Assembly (NCBI GenBank): GCA_035317605.1
Contig: DATHGT010000052.1
Coordinates: 1-26,840 of the forward strand
Source of the DNA: DATHGT01 sp035317605
GTDB lineage: Bacteria; Methylomirabilota; Methylomirabilia; Rokubacteriales; CSP1-6
Reading direction: 5' to 3'
Length of the DNA stretch: 26,840 bases
Shown here: in pieces, positions 1-6,876 of the stretch
Layout: each line of letters begins with the position of its first letter
Numbering within the stretch: position 1 is the stretch's first letter
Translations under genes and position numbers: made by a program
Notes under the pieces: model-generated
Databases searched by the model: none
What the model saw: the letters and a program-made list of their open reading frames with translations, nothing else
What the model was told of the DNA's origin: nothing

Positions 1-691
1 CCTCGTGGAAGAGGCTGTTGAAGTCCTCGCGTTGCCGGCGACGCGGATCCAGCGCGAGCCCGCAGGCGATGTTGTAGGCCTTGAGCACGTCGCGCGCAGC
101 GGCGTGATCTCCCCCGAACGGACGACGGCAGTTGGCGGTCCCGACCAAGGCGCGCACAGCACGAATCTTGTCGCCGAAGCTCCGGTACGCGTCGATGGCC
201 TTTTCTCCGTGCCAAATCGACGTGTGCACGCCCTGCCTGAGCTCCTCCTCCGTGCTCCCGTCGACCCCGGTATCGCGAATCAGCTCGTGGGCCCCGCCGC
301 GAAGAATCCAGACCCAGCGATCATGATCCGAGTTGGCTGCAAGTCCGTCGAGCACACTCGCGGCCACGCTCCGCGCGTGATCGCGAGCCAGTCGGTCTTC
401 GGGTGCGCTGAGCAGCGCCAGTCGCTCCTGGGTGAGAATGTCCGTCACCGCCGCGTAGCGATCCGTCAGGGTGCCGGCGGCGGCGGCCTCGCGGATGTGA
501 GGGACGAGAACCACGGCCGAAAACCCAAACGCCTGGCTCAGGAACTGGCGTCGAGTCAATCCGTACCAGTCGGTGCGTCCTCGCTCAGACGTTCGATCTG
601 CTACTCGCGCACACTCGTCGCTGCAGTACCTGGGAGGGCGACCTCGCCCGCGCACCGAGCGCGCGGGTCGGTCCGGGTGATAGAAACACAT
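1..691 (-). CDS. Hypothetical protein with N-terminal Cys/His cluster and Tat-like segment (3' end cut by window)
   Basis: An open frame runs on the minus strand from an ATG at 691 to the left edge, about 230 codons, with no stop seen. The ATG is preceded by GAGAGGGATCA, a good ribosome binding site, which decides the start. Residues 2-30 contain Cys2, His5 and a YCSDEC motif (Cys25 and Cys29), a possible small zinc-binding knuckle. At about residues 48-64 there is a TRRQFLSQAFGFSAVVLVP stretch that looks like a twin-arginine signal or membrane anchor. The rest is helical and charged, with a YNIAC segment near the cut end. The family is not recognised. A signal at residue 48 is unusually deep, so either the real start is an internal TTG at about residue 46 or the protein has a cytoplasmic zinc-knuckle head. 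The gene lies on the same strand as the HEPN/ART-like pair but 480 bp downstream of it. Confidence 0.6.
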   Translation of the reverse strand, partial: MCFYHPDRPARSVRGRGRPPRYCSDECARVADRTSERGRTDWYGLTRRQFLSQAFGFSAVVLVPHIREAAAAGTLTDRYAAVTDILTQERLALLSAPEDRLARDHARSVAASVLDGLAANSDHDRWVWILRGGAHELIRDTGVDGSTEEELRQGVHTSIWHGEKAIDAYRSFGDKIRAVRALVGTANCRRPFGGDHAAARDVLKAYNIACGLALDPRRRQREDFNSLFHE

Positions 692-1171
692 TGATCCCTC
701 TCGAGCGGCCATCGCACAGCCTCCGCAACGGGTGGTCGGCTAAACAAAGGGACGACGACAAAAGGCAGATTACATCGGAATCGTTCTTCGGAGCGACGGC
801 TGAGGCATGGACATTCACGGTTAATTATCTCGGAGCTGTTTCGTGCCTGCGGTGCCCGGAGGGCCGCGGGCGCGGCCCCGCGGGCGACGACGGGCGGGCG
901 CGGGTCGCCAAGGCGTTTGCGGAGGAGGGCCGGCCGGAAGGTCCTGGACGCTGACGTGAGGGCGGCGCGTTCGATGGGCTTGGCCAGGTCACCTCTGACG
1001 CGTTGCTGCCGCTCTCTTGGGTCACGTCGCCCGGGGGCACCAAAAGAGCGCACCTGCTCTGCACAGGCCCGAATCAGGTCGACGAGAGTTGCCTCATTGG
1101 CGCGACATCCAGGAAGATGGCCTCCGGCGGGGCGATGGTCCGATCTCGGCGTGAGAACCCGCGGCACTGGG
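692..1171. other. About 480 bp with no recognisable gene
   Basis: I find no credible coding frame here. The open frames present have low-complexity Arg/Pro/Ala-rich translations and no ribosome binding site. A perfect 8-bp inverted repeat, GGGCCGCG with CGCGGCCC, lies near 861-878 but has no T-run. The part near 700-760 probably holds the promoter of the minus-strand gene starting at 691. The stretch could be a degraded gene or the edge of an insertion, but nothing identifies it. Confidence 0.4.
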
Positions 1172-1717
1172 TCAGCCTGAAAGGGGCCACATTGCTGCCG
1201 CCTTCTTCCAGTCTTCACCAAAGGTGAAGTGTGCGACGTTCGTTCGGTCCACGGCGGCCGCCGTCTCGCGGATGACGTGCATCTTCGCGTCCATATATTC
1301 CGAGATCTTCCATCCCCGACCCGCTGCCCAGTACTCTTTGATCGGCGCCGTCGCGTCCGCTCCGGCATTGAGGAGCTTGAAGACCCATCCGGCGACGGCA
1401 AGCGGCGCCTCGACCGGGGTGTCCATCTCCACTTCATAATAATGTGGCCGCGAGAGATACGGTGATGCGGCGTCGCCGCATGCCCGGGCGCGCGCCTCTT
1501 GGCTCGACCAGTACCAGCTGCACAGCTCCGCTCTGGCGAACGCGAAGTGCGCGCAGAGCCGACTCACCGTACCAGCCGGCCTTCCACCGTCAAGCATCTC
1601 CTGCATCGAGACCACGTCCAGTGGCTGCCGGGCGGGGTCCGAGTAGTAGTTGCGTTGAATACAGCCGACGATCTCGCCAGGCCGATAGATCTTCGCGGTG
1701 ACATGAAAGACCTTCAC
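1172..1717 (-). CDS. DUF2441-like protein, possible ADP-ribosyltransferase fold
   Basis: This 181-aa protein starts at GTG 1717. The start overlaps the TGA of the upstream HEPN-like gene as GTGA, so translation is probably coupled; a GGGA lies six bases upstream. An in-frame extension up to 1870 exists but reads through the other gene in a different frame and has an Arg-rich, non-protein-like sequence. Visible blocks are FHVTAKI at residues 4-10, SRLCAHFAFA at about 52-61, YYEVEM at 93-98, KEYW at 117-120 and WKISEYM at 126-132. This order (FHVT near the N-terminus, then a Y-E-V-E strand, then YW and an EY(L/M) strand) resembles DUF2441 and related ADP-ribosyltransferase-like proteins, several of which are toxins. 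That assignment rests on pattern resemblance only. There is no signal peptide or membrane segment. Its pairing with an RNase-like partner suggests a toxin, effector or defence role, which is inferred. Confidence 0.6.
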   Translation of the reverse strand: MKVFHVTAKIYRPGEIVGCIQRNYYSDPARQPLDVVSMQEMLDGGRPAGTVSRLCAHFAFARAELCSWYWSSQEARARACGDAASPYLSRPHYYEVEMDTPVEAPLAVAGWVFKLLNAGADATAPIKEYWAAGRGWKISEYMDAKMHVIRETAAAVDRTNVAHFTFGEDWKKAAAMWPLSG

Positions 1718-3552
1718 GCTGTCCCGTGCTCGCCCTTGTCTTCGGCTCTGCCTTCGGGCTCGTGAAGCAGTGCAAGGACGAGAAGTGCGTGAAAGAGCCG
1801 ATCGGTCACCGGCGCGGCGAAGGTGACAACCGGCGCGATGCCATGGCAGACGTCGTTCCGGATGTTCCATCCGCGCTGATCGGTAAGGAGCACGCGGAAA
1901 TAGTGGACCACGTTTTCGCCGAGACTTTTCACCACTATCTCCTCGCGGAGGAGATCGTCGAGAGCCTTCAGCATGAGCCCGCCGAGCCGGTGCGGCTTGT
2001 ACGTCGAGCCACCCGCAACACGCACGAGGTTCCGAAGGGCGTCCTCGACCTGGGGAATGAGCATCGGAACTGCCACGATGGCTTCGCCATCAAGATAAGC
2101 GGCGAGTCCGCGTTCGAGGATCGGCGTCTTGCCCTCATCGAAGACCCGGGAGGTCAAGAGATGAGCCCGAAGATCGGCCGCCGTTGGCTTCAAGCGCTCG
2201 CGCATGCGGTCAATGACTGCTCGAAGCCACGGGATCTCGAGTTGCATATGCTGCGACGTCTGCCTCACGACACGTCCGTCAAGATCGTCCTCGACCGACC
2301 CGATCTCTGCGATGGGGCGGCCTTCGTGATCTATGAGCTTCTGCGAGAAGATCGCGCTCAACGGCGACGACTTTGCGAGCCAGTGAACCTCTCGGGTGAC
2401 CGCCGCCTTGTCCGGGATGAACTGGACCGCGATGCGGACGAGCACCTCCTGCAGACTCCCTGTCGTCAGCGCGTCGAGAAACCTCTCAACCTCTTCGGCG
2501 GGAATTTCGATCGCGGTCGAGACAGGTTTCATCTCCATCATGGCTTCAGGACCCAGTTCGCGAAGGCGTACCTCGGTCGCCTCGGCCTCCTTTGTGAGAC
2601 CGAACGTGCGGTAAGTGTCGAGAACCCGTTCGAGCCAGGCCATCGCAAGCATGGGCGATGCCTTCGCCGCCGCCGTCCTGAACGCTTCCCCGTAGTCCAA
2701 GACAACCCGCCGCACGCCCGCCTGGTCGCCGGCTGCGCGGTAGTGCCTGGCGAGGCGGAGGGCCGCAGCCTCGACTGCGAAGCCGTCAGGGAGTGCGCCG
2801 AGCTCCTTGGGGTACGCGAGCCGTCCGAGACGGGCTTCAAGATCGGAGACGACCTTCAGGACGAGCTCCGGCGACATGGGAACGGCTTTCGACTTTGTCG
2901 CGAGGAGTTCGTCAAAGGCGATCCCCCACGTGCCAGGGAGCGCGTCTTCCGATACTGCATCCTCGTAGGCGACAAGCGCGTCACGCACCGCGACCACGCG
3001 AACGTCATCTCGGAGGCTGAGGGCAACGGAGAGTGCCCGGCGGAGACTGGTAAAGCCGACGGTAGAGTGCTCAAACAGCTTGTTCCCGGCGGCGGCGACG
3101 GTCGCGTCGATCACCGCGCGCGGGAATTCGGGACCGGGCGCGAGCTTCGCATGCCGGCCGAACTCCCAAACGAGGTCGGCGTATCTGATTCGTAGCAGCG
3201 GATGGCGCGCGGTGCGGGCGCGCTCGCGCCAGTATGCGATGACGTCTGGCGTGATCTCGGCGATCGGCGGCATCTCGACCCGTATTCCCTTCTCGTCGTG
3301 AAAGACGCCAACCGGGCCATAGTAGGTTCCCCAGGTGAAGCCCTCGTCCCCTCGGTAATTCTCCATGAGGGTGAAGCCCAGCCACTCAGCCCGGATATCG
3401 TTCGTGACCGCTGTGCCCGAGGCTTCGTACTGTCGTGCCAGCCCGCGCACGGCGTCCGCCACTTCATGGACGTCGAATGGGGCCGTCCGGGCCTCGAAGG
3501 TCTCGAGGATCTCCGCGAGGGTCAGCGGTCCACCGGCCGCCTGCTCGCTCAT
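1714..3552 (-). CDS. DUF4209 (HEPN-like) domain protein, 612 aa
   Basis: This is a large soluble protein starting at ATG 3552. An in-frame TAA lies three codons upstream, so no longer form is possible. A GGAGG is present but 16 bases away, inside a small GC hairpin. The C-terminal third carries RNDVCHG at residues 565-571, which matches the RNxxxHG signature of DUF4209 and the Rx4-6H motif of HEPN ribonuclease folds. The helical stretch before it (about 490-560, an LRNLVRVAGG segment and then the LGGLMLKALDD region) fits that domain. The N-terminal 450 residues are mostly helical, with tryptophan-rich segments near 55-75 and 115-130, and probably form a sensor or scaffold region. It is followed by the ART-like gene with a 4-bp overlap and sits beside tRNA-Thr. 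The family assignment rests on the motif and the overall length; RNase activity is inferred. Confidence 0.8.
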   Translation of the reverse strand: MSEQAAGGPLTLAEILETFEARTAPFDVHEVADAVRGLARQYEASGTAVTNDIRAEWLGFTLMENYRGDEGFTWGTYYGPVGVFHDEKGIRVEMPPIAEITPDVIAYWRERARTARHPLLRIRYADLVWEFGRHAKLAPGPEFPRAVIDATVAAAGNKLFEHSTVGFTSLRRALSVALSLRDDVRVVAVRDALVAYEDAVSEDALPGTWGIAFDELLATKSKAVPMSPELVLKVVSDLEARLGRLAYPKELGALPDGFAVEAAALRLARHYRAAGDQAGVRRVVLDYGEAFRTAAAKASPMLAMAWLERVLDTYRTFGLTKEAEATEVRLRELGPEAMMEMKPVSTAIEIPAEEVERFLDALTTGSLQEVLVRIAVQFIPDKAAVTREVHWLAKSSPLSAIFSQKLIDHEGRPIAEIGSVEDDLDGRVVRQTSQHMQLEIPWLRAVIDRMRERLKPTAADLRAHLLTSRVFDEGKTPILERGLAAYLDGEAIVAVPMLIPQVEDALRNLVRVAGGSTYKPHRLGGLMLKALDDLLREEIVVKSLGENVVHYFRVLLTDQRGWNIRNDVCHGIAPVVTFAAPVTDRLFHALLVLALLHEPEGRAEDKGEHGTA

Positions 3553-3882
3553 GCCCGCTTACGCGCCTCCGGCGCCCCGAGTGCAGGTACCGCGGCAGAC
3601 ATCCGATCCGAGTGCAGCCCGGTAGATATGCAAGGCATCATCACCAGCCTACCAAGGCCCGACATGGGACTTCAGACCGATGTTCAGAACTCGGCGGCTT
3701 GACACCAACCCAGCTCGAAGGACAACACTGTACTGAAATGCTTCACCGCTTTGCGCTTGAAGGGGACATCGTGGTGCCGTCCGCCTCTCCCGCCTTCAAG
3801 CCAAACCGATGCGTTTATGGGCGTCATTTCAGCGCAAGAGCCCATCAGGCGGAGGGAGGTGTTTCGCAAGTGCCCGAAAGAG
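3553..3882. other. Intergenic region between the HEPN-like gene and tRNA-Thr
   Basis: This 330-bp gap lies between the start of the DUF4209 gene and the 3' end of the tRNA. It should hold the promoter of the HEPN/ART-like unit, but I see no convincing -35/-10 pair. A GCGCC-GGAG-GCGC hairpin (about 3563-3575) places the distant Shine-Dalgarno-like GGAG in its loop. The minus-strand frame over 3684-3800 contains a possible recombinase remnant, listed separately. Confidence 0.4.
3684..3818 (-). pseudogene. Possible tyrosine-recombinase remnant beside tRNA-Thr
   Basis: The minus-strand frame ends at 3684 and encodes a short stretch reading GGRGGRHHDVPFKRKAVKHF. This resembles the strand-turn-helix of phage-type integrases, where a GGK-x-H-x-VP-(L/C)-H pattern precedes the second half of the catalytic domain. 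Only about 40 residues are present, with no R..HxxR..Y catalytic motif, so at most it is a decayed scrap. The location, directly 3' of a tRNA gene, is where an integrase would be expected. A chance resemblance is quite possible. Confidence 0.2.
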
Positions 3883-3957
3883 TGGAGCCGGGGGCGGGAG
3901 TTGAACCCGCGACCTACTGATTACGAATCAGTTGCTCTGCCTCTGAGCTACCCCGGC
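3883..3957 (-). tRNA. tRNA-Thr (anticodon CGT)
   Basis: This is a complete cloverleaf on the minus strand. The acceptor arm pairs GCCGGGG with CCCCGGC, followed by discriminator T and an encoded CCA. The D arm contains GAGCTC-like TAGCTCAGAGGCAGAGCA. The anticodon arm is ACTGA-TTCGTAA-TCAGT, giving anticodon CGT (positions 3925-3923), which reads ACG threonine codons. The T arm is GCGGG-TTCAACT-CCCGC. The gene stands alone. Its 3' end faces the HEPN/ART-like locus. Confidence 0.97.
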
Positions 3958-3989
3958 GCCAGGGTGTGAAGTTTACCACTGGCGCCGGG
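3952..3989. repeat. Perfect 11-bp inverted repeat overlapping the tRNA 5' end
   Basis: CCCGGCGCCAG (3952-3962) and CTGGCGCCGGG (3979-3989) are perfect inverted copies separated by 16 bp. The left arm includes six bases of the tRNA acceptor stem. A -10-like TAAACT (minus strand, 3975-3970) lies in the spacer and would start transcription about five bases before the tRNA. Confidence 0.7.
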
Positions 3990-4023
3990 CGCTCGTGACC
4001 GGATGTGCGCGCGATACCCACGT

Positions 4024-5088
4024 CTATGGGGCCTGCGCGTCGAACAATCTAATCGCTCTTGCGGGGGACGCCGGGCCCTCGGTGAGCGTGTCCGCTCTGA
4101 GCAGCAGCGCGGGGGGGATCGTGAGGCCGAGAGAACGGGCCGTCGTCGGATTGATGACCAGCTGCAACTTGGTCGGTTCTTCGACGGGGAGATCGGCCGG
4201 CTTGGCGCCCCTGAAGATCTTGTGCGCGTAGCCGGCGGCCTGGCGATACATCGCGGGATAGTCCACGCCGTACGAGATGAGGCCTCCGGCGAACTCGGTG
4301 GAGGCGTACATCGCGGGCAGCCGATGCTTCGCGGCCAGGGCCACGATGACGTGCTGGTTCGCCTGCGTGAGGGTCTCGATGCCCACGATGAGCCCGTCGG
4401 CCCGCTGCTTGATCGCGGTCTCGAACGCCGGCTCCAGGTCCTCGGCCTTTCGCACGTCCAGGAGTTGCGGCTCCATGCTGAGCACGCGCGCCGCCTTCTC
4501 GACCTCTTTCCACTGGGGCGGCAGCGCGGGGTTCGCCATGTTGAACAGGACCCCGAGGCGCGCGGCCTTGGGGACCAGCTCCTTGAGCAGCTGCACCCGC
4601 TTCGGGAAGATCTCCGTCACCGCGGCGCTCAGTCCCGTGACGTTCGTGCCCGGACGGGCCAGGCTGGTGATGATGCCCTGCCCCACCGGATCGCCCACGC
4701 CCGTGATGATCACCGGAATGGTTCCGGTCGCGTTCTTCGCGGCCAGCGCCGCGGGAGTGCCCCGCGTCACGATCACGTCCACCTTCAACCGGACCAGCTC
4801 GGCGGCCAGCGCCGGATATCGATCGTCGTGGCCGTCGGCCGATCGGTACTCGATCACGAAGCTCTGCCCCTCGACGTATCCGTTGTCCCGGAGCCCCTGG
4901 CGGAAGGCGTCGAGGTTGGCGGCGTTGAACGTCGCCGACGTCCGCTCCAGCATGCCGATGCGATGGAGCTTGTCCGGCGGCGCCGCCTCCACACCGCCGG
5001 GCGCGGCGCTCGACGACGCGAGCAGCGCGAGGGCAGCGAGCAGGGCGATCCACGCGCGACGCGAGCGCTTCATGCAACTCATCGTCAT
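4024..5088 (-). CDS. ABC transporter substrate-binding protein (PF04392 family)
   Basis: This 354-aa periplasmic solute receptor belongs to the ABC_sub_bind type. The start at ATG 5088 is chosen because AGGAGG lies nine bases upstream; in-frame ATGs at 5082 and 5073 are alternatives. Residues 1-32 form a signal peptide (KRSRR, then a Leu/Ala-rich core ending near GGVEAA). Family hallmarks follow: IGMLERTSA, LRDNGYVEGQ, RYPALAAELVRLKVDVIVTRG, TIPVIITGVGDPVGQG and LARPGTNVTGLS, then a second lobe with PAMYASTEFAGGLISYGVDY and the C-terminal ADLPVEEPTKLQLVINPTTARSLGL. The family is thought to bind small organic or aromatic ligands, but the ligand here is unknown. No permease or ATPase gene is adjacent, so it is an orphan receptor. 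It is divergent from the amylase gene. Confidence 0.93.
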   Translation of the reverse strand: MTMSCMKRSRRAWIALLAALALLASSSAAPGGVEAAPPDKLHRIGMLERTSATFNAANLDAFRQGLRDNGYVEGQSFVIEYRSADGHDDRYPALAAELVRLKVDVIVTRGTPAALAAKNATGTIPVIITGVGDPVGQGIITSLARPGTNVTGLSAAVTEIFPKRVQLLKELVPKAARLGVLFNMANPALPPQWKEVEKAARVLSMEPQLLDVRKAEDLEPAFETAIKQRADGLIVGIETLTQANQHVIVALAAKHRLPAMYASTEFAGGLISYGVDYPAMYRQAAGYAHKIFRGAKPADLPVEEPTKLQLVINPTTARSLGLTIPPALLLRADTLTEGPASPARAIRLFDAQAP

Positions 5089-5291
5089 CTTCAAGAGCCT
5101 CCTGGGGTGGTTGCCCGAACGTTGGCGAATCGGCGACAGGCGCCGCGAACACGTGGCGCCCGTGTGGGCAGACTGCGTGCCACCGCGGACCCGTCCCCAA
5201 AATCGCGCGCTTGACCGACACCGCGCGGGGTGAGGAATCGGCAGAATGCCCGAGGCCGCGGAAGAATGCCCGACACGAGACGCGCGGCGCC

Positions 5292-5319
5292 TTGAGACTT
5301 CGTCCCTTCTCGCTAGAAT
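5292..5319 (+). promoter_or_regulatory. Predicted sigma-70-type promoter of the amylase gene
   Basis: TTGAGA (5292-5297) is followed after 16 bp by TAGAAT (5314-5319) in the context GCTAGAATG. The predicted start is near 5326, giving an 18-base leader that carries GGGAGG. The -10 context is shared with two other genes in the window. Confidence 0.6.
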
Positions 5320-5343
5320 GGAGACGGTCGCCGGGAGGTTCTC

Positions 5344-6876
5344 ATGCGATCGATCGGCCGCGTCCGTTCCCTCACCATCGCGCTCGCGCTGCTCCTGGCC
5401 TCCGTCGCGCTGGCCGCCGCGCAGGCGGGGTTCGACGACGACCGGGTGATGCTGCAGGGGTTCTACTGGGAATCGTATCGCCACGGGCATCCCCAAAAGT
5501 TCCCGAGCTTCGGGGACAAGCGCTGGTACCAGATCGTGCGGGAGAACGCGGCCGCCGTCCGGGACGGGCGCTTCGACCTGATCTGGCTGCCGCCGCCGTC
5601 GTTCGCCGGCGAGGTCAGCGCCGGGTACAACCCCAAGGAATACTTCCGGCTCGACAACAGCTATGGGTCCTTCGAGCAGCACCGGGCCATGCTGGAGGCG
5701 CTGCTGCGGCAGGGCGTGGAGCCGGTGGCGGACATCGTGATCAACCACCGCGACGGGGTGAGCGGCTGGGCCGATTTCAAGAATCCCGACTGGGGCCCGT
5801 GGGCGATCTGCGAGACCGACGAGGCTTTTCAGAATCCGGCCTCGGGAATCACGGGGACGCCGCCCGCCGAGCGCGGCCGGTGCGAGGAGCGGCCGGCCGA
5901 ATACACCCGCCACGGCGGGACGACCTACCAGTACGAGAGCTTCCGCGACATCGCCCACACCGACCGCCGGGTGCGTCAGGACATCGTGCGCTATCTGCGG
6001 CAGCTACGCTCGGCCGGCTATCGAGGCTGGCGCTTCGATATGGTCCACGGGTATCACGCCAGGTGGATCTCCCTCTACAACCGGCTCACCACGCCGACCT
6101 TCTCGGTGGGCGAGTACGACTGGGGCGCCCACAACGAGCAGCGCGGCTGGATCTGGTACACGGCCACCAACGCGACGGCGACGGGCCCCGAGCATCTGCG
6201 GTCGGCGAGCAGCGTGTTCGACTTCACCACCGTGTTCACGCTGGAGCAGATCCGCGACGGCCGGTACCACGCCCTGTACGGATTCGGCGACGGCATCGGC
6301 ATGGTCGGCGACACCACCGACGGCCTGCCCTGGAAGCACCGCGCGGTGACGTTCGTGCAGAACCACGACCTCGGCTACCGGACGAACGAGGACGGCACGC
6401 CGCAGCAGGGCCACGCCTCCGACACGTTCGCCAACAACTGGCAGGTCGAGCAGGCGTACGCGCACGTGCTCACGCATCCGGGCGTGCCCACGGTGTTCTG
6501 GAAGCACTACTTCGACTGGGGGATGGATCTGCGCAACAAGATCCGGGCTCTCGTCAACGCGCGCAAGGTCGCGGGCGTGCACGCGGGCAGCGAGGTGAAC
6601 CCTCAGGACAACGCGCGGTCGAGCGGCGTGTACGCCGCGCGCGTGGTGGGCCGGCACGGCGCCCTGTACGTCCGCATCGGCGGCGGCGACGCCCAGTGGG
6701 AGCCGAGCCGGTCGGGCTACGGCGGCTACCGCGAGTACGCCCAGGGCGCCGGGTGGAAAGTCTGGGTCGGTCTGCCCGGCAATCCCCCGTTTCGCGAGGC
6801 GCCGCTCAAGGCGGCGCTGCCCGTCCCCGCGTACGTGCCCGCGACCGGGATCGACGCGTCAGACGTTCCCGAGTGA
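5344..6876 (+). CDS. Secreted glycoside hydrolase family 13 alpha-amylase
   Basis: This is a 510-aa extracellular or periplasmic enzyme predicted to cleave alpha-1,4-glucans. ATG 5344 follows GGGAGG at good spacing. A signal peptide covers residues 1-27 (hydrophobic core, then ALAAAQA). The catalytic barrel keeps all four GH13 regions: DIVINH (130-135), GWRFD with nucleophile Asp232, VGEYD with acid/base Glu257, and FVQNHD (337-342) with the transition-state Asp342. A C-terminal beta domain (about 400-495) is present, and no starch-binding module is visible. Length and layout fit bacterial or plant-type alpha-amylases acting on maltooligosaccharides or starch; the exact product pattern cannot be read. 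The last 18 bp overlap the convergent hydrolase gene. Confidence 0.93.
   Translation: MRSIGRVRSLTIALALLLASVALAAAQAGFDDDRVMLQGFYWESYRHGHPQKFPSFGDKRWYQIVRENAAAVRDGRFDLIWLPPPSFAGEVSAGYNPKEYFRLDNSYGSFEQHRAMLEALLRQGVEPVADIVINHRDGVSGWADFKNPDWGPWAICETDEAFQNPASGITGTPPAERGRCEERPAEYTRHGGTTYQYESFRDIAHTDRRVRQDIVRYLRQLRSAGYRGWRFDMVHGYHARWISLYNRLTTPTFSVGEYDWGAHNEQRGWIWYTATNATATGPEHLRSASSVFDFTTVFTLEQIRDGRYHALYGFGDGIGMVGDTTDGLPWKHRAVTFVQNHDLGYRTNEDGTPQQGHASDTFANNWQVEQAYAHVLTHPGVPTVFWKHYFDWGMDLRNKIRALVNARKVAGVHAGSEVNPQDNARSSGVYAARVVGRHGALYVRIGGGDAQWEPSRSGYGGYREYAQGAGWKVWVGLPGNPPFREAPLKAALPVPAYVPATGIDASDVPE

Noticed and set aside
5..694. Plus-strand 229-codon open frame at the left edge
   Set aside because: The opposite strand has a well-placed ribosome binding site, ATG, Cys motif and Tat-like segment with protein-like composition. 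The plus frame has no such support.
861..878. GC palindrome considered as a terminator
   Set aside because: No T-run on either side and no gene end close enough; kept only as a structure in the gene-free stretch.
601..1437. Minus-strand 278-codon open frame overlapping the ART-like gene and the 691 gene
   Set aside because: It is out of frame with both supported genes, Arg/Ser-rich, and lacks a ribosome binding site.
4003..5214. Plus-strand 403-codon frame opposite the PF04392 receptor
   Set aside because: It is antisense to a clear family member, with His/Arg/Asp-rich composition typical of shadows.
5089..5958. Upstream extension of the PF04392 receptor to 5958
   Set aside because: The signal peptide and AGGAGG site fix the start at 5088; the extension is antisense to the amylase.
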